Assembly (NCBI GenBank): GCA_022565355.1
Contig: JAIUMU010000003.1
Span: forward strand, 369,989 to 433,988
Origin: Idiomarina sp.
GTDB taxonomy: Bacteria > Pseudomonadota > Gammaproteobacteria > Enterobacterales > Alteromonadaceae
DNA length: 64,000 bases
Reading direction: 5' to 3'
Shown here: positions 32,463 through 41,596 of the stretch, in pieces
How the letters are laid out: each line of letters starts with the position of its first letter
Numbering within the stretch: position 1 is the first letter of the stretch
The notes under the pieces: generated by a model
What the model was told of the DNA's origin: nothing
What the model saw: the letters and a program-made list of their open reading frames with translations, nothing else
Databases searched by the model: none
Program-made: the position numbers and the translations under genes

Positions 32463-33236
32463 TTACCGATGCAAATGGGCAAGCAAGCTCTTTTCACACG
32501 AGCTTTGAATATTCAGTACCATGGTATCTTGGCGGCTGTTCAGTAAATGCATTAAATACATCAGCACCAGTGAAATCAGCAACGCCACCAAGGTAGAGTT
32601 GAAGGCTAAACCAAGCGATGCGGTCATGCCGGAAATGTCTCCTGCTAGCGCGTCATCAGCTTGTGCCAACGCTTGGCCAATCCCGCGTACCGTACCCACG
32701 AAACCAATGCTTGGAATGGCCCAAATCATATAACGAATCATGTTGTTGCCGGTTTCTAACTGCGAAGCTACGTTGTCTACCGAGGCGGCAATCGCATCGG
32801 CAGCGTGTTGTACATTGCCAGTATGTTTAAAGCGGCGAATACACATGATCCATGTTGCTAAGGCTGGGTTATCGCGGTACTTGGAGCTTTCCAGCTCGGT
32901 GAGGGCGGCATTCACATTCAGTGGTTCATTTTTATCATGGCTTTGCAGAAAATCGCGGTTGTAAATGGTTTTTTCATCTACCAATCGCCAAATTTTGTAG
33001 CCCATTAAAAAAATGGTAACCAGCATGAGTGAAATACACACTTGCTGTTCGAAACCGCTGAGCACTACCCAAATTGAGCCTACCGAAAGCGTGCCTTCTT
33101 GCGCTACAACTTGGCTTGCCGCAGGGCGAATTACGCCAGCATACAATAATTGCACGAGCGTAAATGCGATTAACACGGCCAAGCTGCTCACCAGAACCCC
33201 TGGGTTCATTGTGGCGCTTTTATTCTTAATTTCCAT
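32463..33236 (-). CDS. MotA/TolQ/ExbB-family proton channel
   Basis: The 257-residue membrane protein has hydrophobic segments at about 12-35, 66-86, 162-185 and 210-240. The last two carry the family signatures IWAIPSIGFVGTVRGIGQAL (compare the ExbB/TolQ helix with LLGLLGTVxGI) and GMTASLGLAFNSTLVALLIS. Such proteins form pentamers around two ExbD-like subunits and convert proton flow into motion or force. No TonB or TolA gene is adjacent; instead two vWA proteins with ExbD-like helices follow at once. AAAGGAGC precedes ATG. Confidence 0.9.
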   Translation of the reverse strand: MEIKNKSATMNPGVLVSSLAVLIAFTLVQLLYAGVIRPAASQVVAQEGTLSVGSIWVVLSGFEQQVCISLMLVTIFLMGYKIWRLVDEKTIYNRDFLQSHDKNEPLNVNAALTELESSKYRDNPALATWIMCIRRFKHTGNVQHAADAIAASVDNVASQLETGNNMIRYMIWAIPSIGFVGTVRGIGQALAQADDALAGDISGMTASLGLAFNSTLVALLISLVLMYLMHLLNSRQDTMVLNIQSSCEKSLLAHLHR

Positions 33237-33271
33237 GCCCTGCTCCTTTAGTTGGGTACGTGATTATTCCG

Positions 33272-33385
33272 TTATATATTAATCGGAAAATCTTGTGGCG
33301 CATCAAGTGATACAAAATAGGCCGCAGCTGTGGCTGTAGCGAGTAGTAGCACAATGCCGATAATAATTGCTGTACGTTTTTTCAT
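33272..33385 (-). CDS. Small single-span membrane peptide (37 residues)
   Basis: The ORF reads MKKRTAIIIGIVLLLATATA followed by AAYFVSLDAPQDFPINI. It starts one base after the stop of the upstream PEGA gene (TAATATG) and uses that gene's end as a strong ribosome binding site (GGAGAT), so translation is coupled. One basic-flanked hydrophobic helix with a short acidic tail suggests an N-in membrane peptide. It lies between the PEGA and channel genes of the operon and may stabilise or gate the complex. No family is recognised; a cleaved signal-like peptide is the alternative. Confidence 0.72.
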   Translation of the reverse strand: MKKRTAIIIGIVLLLATATAAAYFVSLDAPQDFPINI

Positions 33386-33386
33386 A

Positions 33387-35450
33387 TTAATCTCCTGCTT
33401 GGTGGTACCGAGCTACGCGGAAGCCTACATCGGGAGCGGGATCGTTGCCTTGATACCGAACGCTAGCCCGAAGTAATGGCAGTTGGCCGGTTAGGTACGA
33501 TGCGCCTTTAATTACATGGCCACGGCCAGAATCTGGGCCCAAGTAATCGGTTTCTGCAGGAATCGTGGAGCCGCTTGCCGGTAACAAATACGCATCATGC
33601 ACCCACTCGCGTACATTGCCATCTAAATCATAGAAGCCATTGCGATCGGCACGATAACTGGCAACGGGTGCTACGCCTTTGTGATCATCTTCATAATCGC
33701 GGAAGAAAAACGGTTGCTCGCCCTGCAGTTCTTTGTCGGCAAAGTTGGCTTGGCGATCACGCAGCACTGCTTGATTACCCCAAATATAAGCGGTGCGAGC
33801 TGCGCGGCGGAAGTGCTTGGCTATAAACTCCCACTCCGCTTCGCTGGGTAGCCGATAGCCCCGTGATGCTCGGCGAATACCAGTAACTTGATTACCTTGA
33901 ATAATATAGAACGGCATTAGCCCTTCTTGTTCGCTTAACCAATTGGTGAAACGCGCGGCATCGAGCCAGGTAATATTGGTAATCGGTAAATTGCTTTCCC
34001 GGTTGCCTTGGCCCGTGAAGCGCGCGTATTGCCCTTCGGTAACATGGGTAGCGGATATCCACACATCACGGGTAAAGCTAACCTCGCGCTGCACTTCATT
34101 CCGTTGCCTACCGCTTTCTCCAAGTGGTGAGCCCATAGTAAAGCTATCAAGCTCTACAGGAATGAGTTGTATGCCAATAGTGTTGGCAAATAAAGGCCGG
34201 CCTTCTTGTCTGCGGGCATCAAACTCGGGAATTAATTCGATATGGCTGCGCGTTACGTTATTTGCCTCTGGCGTAACCGTTACCGTTGCACTGCGATAAT
34301 AAGGGCGTTGTAGCTGAATGGTTTGGGGTAATGTTTGTACCCGTTGGGTAAGGGGCGTTTCGCCCCGGGATTGGCCATTAATCGTGGCTTGTGCAGGCAC
34401 GTTCGATGAAACGTGCAGCTCGCCAAATTCCGGTGTTAAATTGAAGCGCACGGTTTGCTGCGCGCCGGGGCTAAGCTCTATGCTTTGCGTTGCAGATACA
34501 TAGCCGGGCTTGCTGTAGCGGATATTCAGCGGTTCATTCGCATTCACTCGAAATAATGATGGCTCTGTTACGGGCGCCCCATTTACAGTAAGCACGCCGC
34601 TACTAGGCTGCAGTTCGGCGGTTATGTTAGCGCCGAGTAACTGCATATTATATCGGCGGCTATCAAGTGGTTGGCGCTCGGTAATTTCTAACGTATCCGC
34701 TATGGGTTCAAAGCCTGGCGCGTTAATTGCAACGGTATAACTACCGCCATCACGCTCCAACGCGAGTGGCGTATTGCCCACCGCTTCGCCATCAATTAGT
34801 ACTTCCGCGCCAGCAGGTACGCTCTCGATCTGCAACATGCCCGATACGGGGGTAAGATTAAAGTGATGGTTTAGCTGTTGGCCTTTCTCAGCAAGAATTG
34901 TGGCATGCTCATCAATGAAATGTGGGTGGGATAGAGTTAATTGATATTCCCCTTCGGGCAACTCGGTAACAAGTTGCTCGCCCTGCACCGCCATATTGCC
35001 ATCAATAAGCCAGCGGCTTTCAGTTCGGCTTGGAGTACTTGTAGCGGTAAGTAAGGCCGGTAAAGGCTCTAGCGTAATCGTAACATTGTTCGCAGAATTG
35101 CGATTTAGGGTGGCTTGCCCAGGTTTATATAACGGCGCTCGCGCCTCTACCGTTACTTCGCCGCCAAAGGTGTACAGGGAAGAGCCGATCATGAACCCCG
35201 CTCCAGAAATCCGCTGAATGGTTGATTCCACCCGGGCATCAGCAGGCTCAATGGCAATCGCATAACCGCGAATAATCAGCAACCAAGCAAGATATAACAG
35301 CATCCCGCCGAGCAACGCGAACATACTTACGGCTACCAATACACGGTGCTTTTTACGGCCGCTATCGATGTCGGCATCAATGCCGTTATGGTTCGGTTGC
35401 GCGGGCTCTGCAGGTGGCTCGATCGGCGGTGGTGAATTAGATTCGCTCAT
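33387..35450 (-). CDS. PEGA-repeat membrane protein with FGE-sulfatase-like domain
   Basis: The 687 residues comprise a cytoplasmic Pro-rich N-terminus, a membrane helix (about 37-60), several PEGA/carboxypeptidase-regulatory-like beta repeats (for example SGMLQIESVPAGAEVLIDG and GELHVSSNVPAQATING) and a C-terminal formylglycine-generating-enzyme fold from about residue 430 (FTMGSPLGE, GYRLPSEAEWEF, DLDGNVREWV, VGFRVAR). The catalytic Cys pair of true FGE is absent, so it is probably a binding or structural domain in the periplasm. It overlaps the upstream TPR gene by 14 bp. Confidence 0.86.
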   Translation of the reverse strand: MSESNSPPPIEPPAEPAQPNHNGIDADIDSGRKKHRVLVAVSMFALLGGMLLYLAWLLIIRGYAIAIEPADARVESTIQRISGAGFMIGSSLYTFGGEVTVEARAPLYKPGQATLNRNSANNVTITLEPLPALLTATSTPSRTESRWLIDGNMAVQGEQLVTELPEGEYQLTLSHPHFIDEHATILAEKGQQLNHHFNLTPVSGMLQIESVPAGAEVLIDGEAVGNTPLALERDGGSYTVAINAPGFEPIADTLEITERQPLDSRRYNMQLLGANITAELQPSSGVLTVNGAPVTEPSLFRVNANEPLNIRYSKPGYVSATQSIELSPGAQQTVRFNLTPEFGELHVSSNVPAQATINGQSRGETPLTQRVQTLPQTIQLQRPYYRSATVTVTPEANNVTRSHIELIPEFDARRQEGRPLFANTIGIQLIPVELDSFTMGSPLGESGRQRNEVQREVSFTRDVWISATHVTEGQYARFTGQGNRESNLPITNITWLDAARFTNWLSEQEGLMPFYIIQGNQVTGIRRASRGYRLPSEAEWEFIAKHFRRAARTAYIWGNQAVLRDRQANFADKELQGEQPFFFRDYEDDHKGVAPVASYRADRNGFYDLDGNVREWVHDAYLLPASGSTIPAETDYLGPDSGRGHVIKGASYLTGQLPLLRASVRYQGNDPAPDVGFRVARYHQAGD

Positions 35451-36876
35451 CAGCAGCCAACCTTACTTCAATAGGAGTTTCTGATTGCGTAACAGTAACC
35501 GTAACAATTTTGGAGCGATACCCAGAGCGGCGCCCCTCAAATTGGTACACGCCCGGCTTCAATTGAAATTGGTATTCAGCATGGGTACCTACATTACCCA
35601 CGCCAAGCACACGCACAAAGGTTTGATTATCACTGATTAAAAGAACATCGATCGGTGTATTGGCTACTTCAATTACATTCTCTAGTTCTGCTACTGCCGC
35701 AGCCAACTTGCCGCTTAGGCTAGTAAAAACGCGTGCAGAAAGCAGGAGTTGCTCGGCATTTTGTAGCACCGTAAGATCACTTAGCCGGCTGGGCTGTGAG
35801 CTGTAGCGGTTTACCGCAGATTGCATTTGCGTAATGGTTTGGCCGAGCTCTAGTGCGCGCTGTGAAGGTTCATGAGAAGGATGCTTTTGTAAGGCATTAT
35901 TCGCAACCATCACTACCGTAGGCCACTCATCAGCAGCTTGAAATACTGCTAATTGCTGTTCAATCGCCTGCAACTCTAATGCAGTACGCTCGGTTTGAAT
36001 GCGCATGCGTAAATTGTTCACTTCGCTGCGATTACTAAATAGTTGGCTGGCTTGGTTAAGAGCGCTTTCGGCTTGATTGAGTTGGCCACTATCAAGGAAG
36101 CTGATCGCGCGCGCAATGGCCGTTGCGTAGGCTTGTTCGTTTAGCTGTTGCTCAACATCGCGCAGCGCTTCCCTCGCTTCCTCGTGTTCTGAATCAAGCA
36201 ATAGCACTTGTTGTAAGGCATCTTGCTGCTTTGGCAAATCGTTTTCCACCATGGCAATTTGCACTTGGCGCATTAAATCGGCTACATCATCGAATACATC
36301 GATACGGTTTTGCAGGGCTAGGGCGGGAGAGTAATCAGGATTAAGACGCAAAGATCGTTGGTTTGCTTGTTGTGCTGAATCTATATCGCCCGCGTTGAAC
36401 GCTTGTTTTGCTTGGGTATAGGCATCTTGGTAGGCACTTTGGTAGCCTTGTTGCGCTCGGGTAAGTTGCTGTTGAATGCTATTTAAATGCTCGAGTGCCT
36501 CAGCATAATGGGTGCTCGTATAGGCAACTAGCGCTTCATCTAGCCGCTCTCGTAGTTCGGTATATTGCGCATCCAAATACGCTTTAAATGCGGGCTGCTC
36601 ATTTACGGCGTTTAATTGTTGCCGGGTTTCGCTAAGTGCCGCTTGCGCTTGCTCACGTAAGGCTGCGTTTGTTTCACTATCTACTGCAACTGTGGGGCGC
36701 TCATTGCTTGCGCCACCATTACCGGCATCATCTGCCATGCCACTGAATATCGCCTTACCGCCAATATACAGCAGCGTAAATAGCACGATGCTTACCGCAA
36801 TAATGATACTTACTGTTTTGAATTGAGCGCGTTTTTTCTCTTTATCACGCGCAATGGTGTTATCAAATTCACTCAC
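35437..36876 (-). CDS. Membrane-anchored helical-repeat (TPR-like) protein with PEGA-like end
   Basis: The 479-residue protein has one N-terminal helix (about 20-44), then a long helical region rich in Gln, Ala and Leu, with TPR-like spacing (AFNAGDIDSAQQANQRSLRLNPDYSPAL; FLDSGQLNQAESALNQASQL). The last 80 residues are beta-rich (YQFQLKPGVYQFEGRRSGYRSKIV in two parts) like a PEGA module. It is likely a periplasmic scaffold that links the operon's other parts. No enzyme motif is seen. Confidence 0.78.
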   Translation of the reverse strand: MSEFDNTIARDKEKKRAQFKTVSIIIAVSIVLFTLLYIGGKAIFSGMADDAGNGGASNERPTVAVDSETNAALREQAQAALSETRQQLNAVNEQPAFKAYLDAQYTELRERLDEALVAYTSTHYAEALEHLNSIQQQLTRAQQGYQSAYQDAYTQAKQAFNAGDIDSAQQANQRSLRLNPDYSPALALQNRIDVFDDVADLMRQVQIAMVENDLPKQQDALQQVLLLDSEHEEAREALRDVEQQLNEQAYATAIARAISFLDSGQLNQAESALNQASQLFSNRSEVNNLRMRIQTERTALELQAIEQQLAVFQAADEWPTVVMVANNALQKHPSHEPSQRALELGQTITQMQSAVNRYSSQPSRLSDLTVLQNAEQLLLSARVFTSLSGKLAAAVAELENVIEVANTPIDVLLISDNQTFVRVLGVGNVGTHAEYQFQLKPGVYQFEGRRSGYRSKIVTVTVTQSETPIEVRLAADERI

Positions 36877-36938
36877 AATTAAACCCTAGTGTAGTTTAGG
36901 CCGCGCTATATAGAGCAGTGTACTTAAATTAGCAGCAT

Positions 36939-38222
36939 TTACAGTTGCGTGTCTGGCGTTTCTTCAAGCTCATAAATCGACTGTAATTGTGCTCGTAACT
37001 GGATATATTGCTCTCGTGCGGAACCTTCGAGTTCAATTTGCTGATTGTAAAACTCAATCACTTGCGGTGTTACTTGGATATCCAAGTTTTGCCCCATCTC
37101 GCTCAGTTGTTGGCGCTGAAAGCGGAGGTTTTGGTTGTTCTCAATAACCCCAGTGAGGTTGTACAGCGAGGTGGCTGCCAGAACCAGAGAACCAATTTCC
37201 CCAGCGGCTGATCCCGAGTTGCGCGCAAGCAACACGGCGCCTACCCCTGCAAATAAAGCCGCCACTTGCCGATTCGCGCGGCTTTCTCGCTCGCGGCGAA
37301 TAGCTGCTGCTACCGGCAATGTTTCGCGATGGTAATCTAAATAGCTATCGTTACTATCGGCATAATAAAGTTCATAATTACCCTGCAAGTTATCGATAAA
37401 CGAGCGATCTTCTTCACGAATAGCGCGAATACGCTGCAGCATAGGATCTTCGTCTGCTGGATAGCCATCAACAGCAAATCTTGGGCCATTGCGAGTAGAA
37501 CGTTGGGTTAGGTATGGTTCCATGGCCTCGGGGCTGTACACTGCGGCATAACGCAGTTCAGATACGCGCTGAATGGCAATTTTTTCTTCGTCGGAGCGCT
37601 CATTAAGTAAATCATACACGTAGCTGGCAATGCTGTTAAAAACAGGTTCGTACGCATTGTTACCTTGATTAAAGGCATCCCGATAGAACCCTTCGTGCAC
37701 CCGGTAACTAAACTCTTTTTCACCCCAAACCCGATTGGTGGCATCAAGCACGCGAATCATGAGCGTTACTACTTCGGTATCCGAGTGCTTAATTTCACCC
37801 AGCACATACACATCAGCAGATGCTGAAGAATCGGGCGTAACATTAATCGATTCAAAGGCATTGGTTTGCTCCAGCGCACGCTTGGTATCTATCGCAAAAC
37901 GGTTCGCTTCTAGGCGACGTACTTGCGGCCAAATATCCTTTTCTTGAATTTTTGCATAATCTAAATTGCCACTGCTATCCGTTGGCAGCCCGGGATCAAA
38001 CACTGGAACTACTAGATTCAAATATACATCCGAGGTGTAGTTGTAGTTCCGTGCAGGGGCTTGGAAAGATGAATTACTAGTAGGAGACGTAGTGCTAGGC
38101 CCTACCGTGGGCACGTTAGTACGGTTTGTTGTTGCACAGGCACTAAGCGCGAACGCCGTGAATGCAATCACAACAAACTTAAGTGAGTTAATCCGTGAAC
38201 CTTTAGTGTGCACTATCTGCAT
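36939..38222 (-). CDS. Large lipoprotein, CsgG/LpoB-like N-terminal fold suspected
   Basis: The 427-residue protein has a signal peptide ending in lipobox LSAC (Cys29). After a Ser/Thr/Pro linker, YLNLVVPVFDPGLP ... DVYVLGEIKHSDTEVVTLMIRVLDATNRVWGEKEF resembles the beta-alpha pattern of CsgG/LpoB-type outer-membrane lipoproteins; this likeness is by eye. A glycine-rich hydrophobic stretch (about 325-350) and a helical Gln/Glu-rich end follow. It probably forms the outer-membrane part of the operon's complex. Confidence 0.75.
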   Translation of the reverse strand: MQIVHTKGSRINSLKFVVIAFTAFALSACATTNRTNVPTVGPSTTSPTSNSSFQAPARNYNYTSDVYLNLVVPVFDPGLPTDSSGNLDYAKIQEKDIWPQVRRLEANRFAIDTKRALEQTNAFESINVTPDSSASADVYVLGEIKHSDTEVVTLMIRVLDATNRVWGEKEFSYRVHEGFYRDAFNQGNNAYEPVFNSIASYVYDLLNERSDEEKIAIQRVSELRYAAVYSPEAMEPYLTQRSTRNGPRFAVDGYPADEDPMLQRIRAIREEDRSFIDNLQGNYELYYADSNDSYLDYHRETLPVAAAIRRERESRANRQVAALFAGVGAVLLARNSGSAAGEIGSLVLAATSLYNLTGVIENNQNLRFQRQQLSEMGQNLDIQVTPQVIEFYNQQIELEGSAREQYIQLRAQLQSIYELEETPDTQL

Positions 38223-38258
38223 GAAATATTCCTTGTTCTCATCGTTCGCAATTCAATA

Positions 38259-38849
38259 CTAACAGCCATACTCTTTGGCTAGCGATTGGAAATGCTCTTT
38301 TTCTTTATCGGTAGTAGCTGATTCTAGGCCTGCACGAATTGCATCGCAAACACTGCTGCTACCTTGTTGTCGTTGCCCCCGCGTATGCTGCTGCGATGGT
38401 GCCGTTGGGCTAACCGTTTGGTCTTCTGTAGCACTTTCATCTTCACTACTTACGCTTTCTGCTACAGTTTGCTCGATTCCAGTTGTTTCAGCGCCAGCCG
38501 CAGACCCAGCGGGAGGCGAAGAGGCCTCGCTTAAGCGTTCGCGGTTGCTATCCAATGCCGCCTCAATACAGCGTTCATAGTTACTTAAATTGCTTTTGAT
38601 ATCCGTATCCATCATTCGAATACGTTCTGCGCGGGTAAGCTCTTCTCGCCCGCGAGAATCAAACAGTAAGTGTGAGCAATCAGAGAAATACACTGGCTGC
38701 AGCGGTGCTGGAGTATCGTTTATGTTGGCATTCGCTGCGGCAGACCCAGCAAGCAATGCCAGCATTACCACATTTGTTGCATGGCGACGCAAGCTTTGCA
38801 GTGCAAGGCCCTTTGTTACAACATAATCAGTTGTGCTGATTTGTTTCAT
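38259..38849 (-). CDS. Secreted Ser/Thr/Gln-rich protein with four cysteines
   Basis: ATG 38849 is chosen for its ideal spacing to AGGAG; an ATG two codons earlier is possible. The 196-residue protein has a long N-terminal region with a hydrophobic core (VVMLALLAGSAAANA) and probable cleavage there. The mature part has Cys in FSDCSHL, YERCIEA, SVCDAIR and the final YGC, which could form two disulfides, with a low-complexity Ser/Glu/Thr/Gln middle. It is the first gene of the eight-gene operon. No family is recognised. Confidence 0.72.
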   Translation of the reverse strand: MKQISTTDYVVTKGLALQSLRRHATNVVMLALLAGSAAANANINDTPAPLQPVYFSDCSHLLFDSRGREELTRAERIRMMDTDIKSNLSNYERCIEAALDSNRERLSEASSPPAGSAAGAETTGIEQTVAESVSSEDESATEDQTVSPTAPSQQHTRGQRQQGSSSVCDAIRAGLESATTDKEKEHFQSLAKEYGC

Positions 38850-38927
38850 CGCCATACTCCTAATTATTACGCGCAGCAAAAATAGTTGCGCGCTCAATAG
38901 CTTTGATACGGGTTCCCGTAAATAGTT

Positions 38928-39797
38928 TCATTCTTCGAGCTTATCCTGGGTGCGCAAAGCAAAATCACTGGCGGCATGGCGCTCATGTAGCTGCTCGTGA
39001 GGCTCACCCCAAGCTCGATTTACCATACGCCCACGCTGCACGGCTGGGCGTTGCGCAATTTCATCGGTCCAGCGCATTACATGTTGATATTTGTGTGCTG
39101 CGATAAACTCAGCTGCTTCATATACTTCATTTTTAACTAAGGCGCCGTACCACGGCCAAATGGCCATATCGGCAATAGTATATTCATCACCTGCCATGAA
39201 GCGATGTTTGGCTAAATGCTTATCAAGCAAATCTAGCTGGCGCTTTATCTCCATAGTATAGCGGTTAATGGGGTATTCGTACTTTTCTGGGGCGTAGGCA
39301 TAGAAGTGGCCAAAGCCGCCGCCTAAAATTGGCGCGCTGGCCATCTGCCAAAATAGCCAATTTAAGCACTCTGTTCGCTGCGCTGGTGCAGTAGGAAAAA
39401 AGGCACCGAATTTTTCGGCTAAATAGAGCATCATAGAACCGGATTCAAATAACCGCGTAGGGGGTGAAGTGCTGTTATCAAGCAGCGCTGGAATTTTCGA
39501 GTTTGGGTTTACTGCCACAAAACCAGAACTAAACTGCTCACCCTCCATAATATTAATCAGCCACGCATCATACTCGGCCTCGGCAAAACCAGCTTCGAGC
39601 AACTCTTCCAGCAGAATGGTAACTTTTACGCCATTCGGCGTAGCCAGTGAATAGAGTTGCAGCGGGTGCTTCCCCATCGGTAATGCTTTCTCATGGGTAG
39701 CTCCAGATACAGGGCGGTTGATATTGGCAAATTTACCGCCGTTGCCTTGCTCCCATTGCCATACTTTCGGCGGTGTATAGGTATCGTTTGGCATCAA
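38928..39797 (-). CDS. yghU: YghU-type glutathione transferase / disulfide reductase
   Basis: The 289-residue protein matches the nu-class GST YghU (E. coli 288 residues): an extended N-terminus (YTPPKVWQWEQGNGGKFANI), a thioredoxin-like domain with LYSLATPNGVKVTILLEEL and NPNSKIPAL, and the helical C-terminal domain with FLSW-like NWLFWQMASAP. YghU proteins bind two glutathiones and reduce organic hydroperoxides and disulfides. It is monocistronic, upstream of the vWA operon. Confidence 0.92.
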   Translation of the reverse strand: MMPNDTYTPPKVWQWEQGNGGKFANINRPVSGATHEKALPMGKHPLQLYSLATPNGVKVTILLEELLEAGFAEAEYDAWLINIMEGEQFSSGFVAVNPNSKIPALLDNSTSPPTRLFESGSMMLYLAEKFGAFFPTAPAQRTECLNWLFWQMASAPILGGGFGHFYAYAPEKYEYPINRYTMEIKRQLDLLDKHLAKHRFMAGDEYTIADMAIWPWYGALVKNEVYEAAEFIAAHKYQHVMRWTDEIAQRPAVQRGRMVNRAWGEPHEQLHERHAASDFALRTQDKLEE

Positions 39798-39875
39798 AAA
39801 CCTCGCTTATGCTAAAGTGTACTAACTATTACATAAATAGCTTACGTAACACTATGCAAATATGGTTGTAGTTTT

Positions 39876-40127
39876 ATGGCAAAACCAAGAAAAAAGCTGC
39901 CTTCGCGCGCGGTGGATATTTTTTGCGCGCAATGCAAAACCAAGTTATTTAAATATCGAAAAGGCGGCAAAGGTGCGTTGGTAAAGTGTTTTCTCGAGCG
40001 TATTACGGAGAATTACACCAACACGCCTTGCCACTGCCCTGGTTGTGGACAAGAGTTCGCTCGGGAAACAATGATACGGGGAACGACAGCCTATAAAATG
40101 ATTGGCGGCAAGGTAACCCACAAATAG
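39876..40127 (+). CDS. Small zinc-ribbon protein
   Basis: The 83-residue basic protein has paired cysteines CAQC (17-20) and CPGC (54-57), plus Cys38 and Cys52, consistent with a zinc ribbon. The Lys/Arg-rich start and end suggest nucleic acid or ribosome contact. No specific family is recognised. It is divergent from yghU and convergent with the metalloprotease-like gene. Confidence 0.72.
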   Translation: MAKPRKKLPSRAVDIFCAQCKTKLFKYRKGGKGALVKCFLERITENYTNTPCHCPGCGQEFARETMIRGTTAYKMIGGKVTHK

Positions 40128-40180
40128 GCGCAGGCCAAGCGCCGTTGTATGAGCTCGAAATAGTGCGTTAACGCATAAGG

Positions 40181-40204
40181 GAATCGAGTACCTGGCTACT
40201 CGAT
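40181..40204. terminator. Weak hairpin between convergent genes
   Basis: ATCGAGTA (40183-40190) and TACTCGAT (40197-40204) pair perfectly around CCTGGC, overlapping the stop of the minus-strand gene. No T tract follows. A 12-bp palindrome TGCGTTAACGCA lies just before it (40164-40175). Terminator function is uncertain. Confidence 0.35.
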
Positions 40205-41596
40205 CGCTATCGTTAGTGAATGAAGCTCTTCTGATATGAGGCGCCACTTGCCGTTCGAATGTATCGAACTTTCACCGAACTCCAATGCTAGCGGCTGATC
40301 TAAGGCGAGTTCAGAAGTATTCAATATAGGAGTTTTACTCCACGCTTGTATGCGCAGTTTGCCGTTAGCCACATCTTCTAAATTGTATAGTGATGGAAGC
40401 CCCCGAATATCAATATTAGTAGCTTTGTAATTCACCTGAAAAGTGCTTGGGTTGGGGATAAACATCATGCTGCTAGAGATGTTTTCAAAGCCACCTTCGC
40501 CAGCAGAAAAGTGCAAGGGTAGCCTAAATTCATCTTCGCTAATATCAAGAGCAAGCGTGATGGTTAGGCTATAAGGGTATGTTTCTTCAACTGTTGAAAA
40601 TGTAAGCGCTTCGTTAGGGGCGATATTCTCTGCTCCCTGAATGTAATCGTTTGCATTGTGGCGCTCGAGCAATGCGTTCACTTCTTGCATGGCTGTTTCG
40701 CTATCAATTTCAAAAAGGGCAACGGCAACTTCTAACGGCGTGCTGCCTTCTTCGAGCTTTGTTCGCCAATCATACGAGGCGGGCGCATATTCGTTCAAAA
40801 TGTCAGTTAAAAAAGCGCCGGTAGCATAACTTGAAGTGCGTACATCATTGCTGTTTTCAAAGCGCGCTTGGAAGTGGCGAAGAAAATCACCTAACTGGTT
40901 GCGCGAATGCTCTGCATAGGCCGCTTGCATACCAACCCAATGCGCTGTGCCCTCAAGATGTTCAAAGCCTGCTAATAACTCGCCCACTTTGGGCGCTATA
41001 GTATGCTGAAATGCAACTCGAAAGGTAAGCCAATCTCGCACTAGCGCTTCGTTTTGCAATGCATGCGCTTTTTGCGCTAAAGAAAATTGGAAGCGTATTA
41101 AACCGCGTACCATAGGGCTTTCGAAATAGCTCGGCTCTATAAACGATAACTGATGTAGATTATTGAAATGGGTATCTTGATAACCGTGAAACGCTTCGTG
41201 CACCAAGGAATCTAGCGTATCACGGTGGCTATCACCCACTCGTACCGCTGTAGCCTTTTGGTTATTAGGTAATGGATAATTGATGAAGAAAGCGAAATCG
41301 GTGGTGTTCGCTAGGCGCTCGGTATAATAGTAATAATTACCTTGCTGTGCTGCATACCCTGGAAGGGCTTCTCCGGTGGTGAAAATTAAGGTTTCACCCA
41401 CACTATTAAATACGATAAACGGCTCGCTCTCCGACCAGAACCCGGGCCATATCTGCGCAATTTGCGGTGATTGGCTCCGTATTTTTTCCGCTTCGTCGAA
41501 CAATGTATGAGCTTTTTCGGGCAGTTCAAAGGCTAATAACGGGCCGTGAAAGAAAAGCACTATGGCCGTTAAACAGGAAGATATGATTGATTTCAA
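40196..41596 (-). CDS. Exported HExxH metalloprotease-like protein
   Basis: The 466-residue protein has a signal peptide (cut near LLAFE, residue 22) and a zinc-binding motif HEAFH (133-137) followed by a candidate third ligand in FEHLEGTAHW (Glu212 or Glu215). The helical C-terminal neighbour of HExxH fits a gluzincin-like peptidase, with a beta-rich last 140 residues. Family assignment is not possible by eye; activity is inferred from motif alone. Confidence 0.72.
   Translation of the reverse strand: MKSIISSCLTAIVLFFHGPLLAFELPEKAHTLFDEAEKIRSQSPQIAQIWPGFWSESEPFIVFNSVGETLIFTTGEALPGYAAQQGNYYYYTERLANTTDFAFFINYPLPNNQKATAVRVGDSHRDTLDSLVHEAFHGYQDTHFNNLHQLSFIEPSYFESPMVRGLIRFQFSLAQKAHALQNEALVRDWLTFRVAFQHTIAPKVGELLAGFEHLEGTAHWVGMQAAYAEHSRNQLGDFLRHFQARFENSNDVRTSSYATGAFLTDILNEYAPASYDWRTKLEEGSTPLEVAVALFEIDSETAMQEVNALLERHNANDYIQGAENIAPNEALTFSTVEETYPYSLTITLALDISEDEFRLPLHFSAGEGGFENISSSMMFIPNPSTFQVNYKATNIDIRGLPSLYNLEDVANGKLRIQAWSKTPILNTSELALDQPLALEFGESSIHSNGKWRLISEELHSLTIAIE

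Noticed and set aside
30433..33236. Zorya-type anti-phage system
   Set aside because: ZorA-like channel logic is shared, but there is no ZorC, ZorD helicase or ZorE nuclease, and the partner proteins carry vWA rather than peptidoglycan-binding OmpA domains.
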